A program made the translations under genes and the position numbers. Positions 4,375-5,228 of a stretch of 5,228 nt of DNA are shown piece after piece; position 1 is the stretch's first letter, and each line of letters begins with the position of its first letter. Origin of the DNA: Bordetella parapertussis (GTDB lineage Bacteria > Pseudomonadota > Gammaproteobacteria > Burkholderiales > SG8-39); contig CAMBSA010000183.1 of the NCBI GenBank assembly GCA_945869935.1, forward strand, positions 1 through 5,228. The letters are read 5' to 3'. The notes below the pieces were generated by a model. The model saw nothing but the letters and a program-made list of their open reading frames with translations. It was not told where the DNA came from and did no database searches.

Positions 4375-5228
4375 TCAGCCCCACATCTCGTGCGCGGTTT
4401 CGACCACCAGTTCGAGCTTGCGCCGCTGGTCATCCACCGTCAGTGGATTGCCCATGAAATTGCTGGCGAATCCGCATTGCGGACTGAGGCAGAGCTGGTC
4501 CAGCGCCAGATACCGCGAGGCTTCGTCGATGCGGCGCTTGATCGCGTCTTTCGATTCGAGCGCCGCGGTCTTGGTCGATACCAGACCGAGCACTACCTTT
4601 TTGCCCCTGGGCACGTGGCGCAGTGGCCGGAAATCTCCCGAGCGATCACTGTCGTATTCCATGAAGAAGGCATCCACGTTGATGTTCTTGAAGACGACGT
4701 CGCTCAACAGGTCATAGCCGCCGCTGCCCATCCACTTGCCGCGGTTGTTGCCGCGGCACATGTGCATGCCCACGGTGAGGTCGTCGGGGAGGCCTTGCAC
4801 CAGTTGGTTAATCACCCCCGCATAGGTTTCGATCAATTTCTCCGGATTGTCACCGCGCTCGATCAAGGCCTGCTGGCAGCGTGGGTCGCAAATCAGGGGA
4901 AAGGTCACATCGTCGATCTGGATATAGCGGCAACCCAGCGCGTACAGGTCGGCAATCTCCGCCTGCCAGGCGGAGATTGCGTCATTCCAGAATTCGTCAA
5001 GATCGGGATAGACCCTGGCGTCGATCGCCGCGCGCCCGCCCCAGAAATGCAACATCGTCGGCGAAGGCAGGCTGATCTTCGGCGTGCTCGCGGCGATGCT
5101 CTGGATAAAGCGGAAATGTTCGGTGAAAATTCCCTTGTCGCGGACCACCTTGCCATGCACCTGCACCAGGTGGCCGGGAAGCTGGTCGACGCTCTTGTCG
5201 TCCTGGAATGGCAGCGCCGCCGAAATAG
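4375..5228 (-). CDS. MetE-like cobalamin-independent methionine synthase II family protein (partial)
   Basis: The frame is open to the right edge, so about 283 C-terminal residues are visible and the start lies outside; a GTG at 5166 is only an internal codon. The family (COG0620, catalytic MetE domain, usually about 370 residues) transfers a methyl group to a zinc-bound thiol, classically homocysteine. All four zinc ligands can be seen: His and Cys in GMHMCRGN (about 4756-4764), Glu in FFMEYDSDR (about 4657) and Cys in SPQCGF (about 4475). Other family marks are LPSPTMLHF and YIQIDDVTF, the latter in place of the 'QIDEP' of true MetE. The protein ends in AHEMWG. It lacks room for the N-terminal folate half of E. 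coli MetE, so the methyl donor is uncertain. It is convergent with the operon and lies beyond the attachment site, so it is probably unrelated to it. Confidence 0.88.
   Translation of the reverse strand, partial: ISAALPFQDDKSVDQLPGHLVQVHGKVVRDKGIFTEHFRFIQSIAASTPKISLPSPTMLHFWGGRAAIDARVYPDLDEFWNDAISAWQAEIADLYALGCRYIQIDDVTFPLICDPRCQQALIERGDNPEKLIETYAGVINQLVQGLPDDLTVGMHMCRGNNRGKWMGSGGYDLLSDVVFKNINVDAFFMEYDSDRSGDFRPLRHVPRGKKVVLGLVSTKTAALESKDAIKRRIDEASRYLALDQLCLSPQCGFASNFMGNPLTVDDQRRKLELVVETAHEMWG

Noticed and set aside
4241..4717. Plus-strand open frame opposite the MetE-like gene
   Set aside because: It is mostly antisense to the clearly recognised MetE-like gene and shows no family features.

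Overview
This window looks like an accessory segment of a GC-rich proteobacterial chromosome, most likely a betaproteobacterium of the Burkholderiales. The main reason is a periplasmic solute-binding protein of the Bug/TctC family, which is greatly expanded in that group, in one cluster with an ATZ/TRZ-type amidohydrolase and an 'amino acid synthesis' (DUF1185) protein. The taxonomic placement is an inference from gene content and base composition.

Left part (1-685): no intact gene. The minus strand carries the C-terminal ends of two different degraded transposases, both resembling IS1595-superfamily enzymes. They abut and overlap by a few bases around 235-243. The stretch up to 685 holds the upstream region of the operon, with a TTGACA hexamer embedded in inverted repeats and a clear ribosome binding site before the first gene.

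Centre (686-3667): a compact plus-strand operon of three genes. They encode an exported Bug/TctC-type receptor, a metal-dependent amidohydrolase starting 24 bases later, and a DUF1185/AA_synth protein starting 3 bases after the amidohydrolase stop. The natural reading is capture of a small organic (probably carboxylated or N-containing) compound in the periplasm, followed by hydrolysis or deamination and further handling in the cytoplasm. The substrate cannot be read from the sequence, and no TctA/TctB membrane subunits or regulator lie in the window.

Right-centre (3668-4374): about 700 bases without a convincing protein gene. They contain the 3' part of a tRNA-Lys(CUU) gene, from the anticodon arm to the encoded CCA. 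This is the usual footprint of a tyrosine-recombinase attachment site at one end of an integrated element. On each side lies a pair of 8-base direct repeats with an 11-base period (GGGACACT twice on the left, GGGGTTAC twice on the right), as expected of integrase arm sites. Further right are an imperfect 50-base palindrome that resembles a very short element or paired IS ends, and two GC-rich hairpins. Taken together, the operon appears to sit inside, or next to, a mobile island whose right boundary is at about 3858-3904.

Right edge (4375-5228): the C-terminal three quarters of a short MetE-like (cobalamin-independent methionine synthase II) protein on the minus strand, with all four zinc ligands present. 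It runs off the window and is convergent with the operon.

I do not see an obviously new defence or genetic system. The features most worth a second look are the attachment site with its two twin repeats, the amidohydrolase with a changed active-site motif in an uncharacterised operon, and the stacked transposase remnants.
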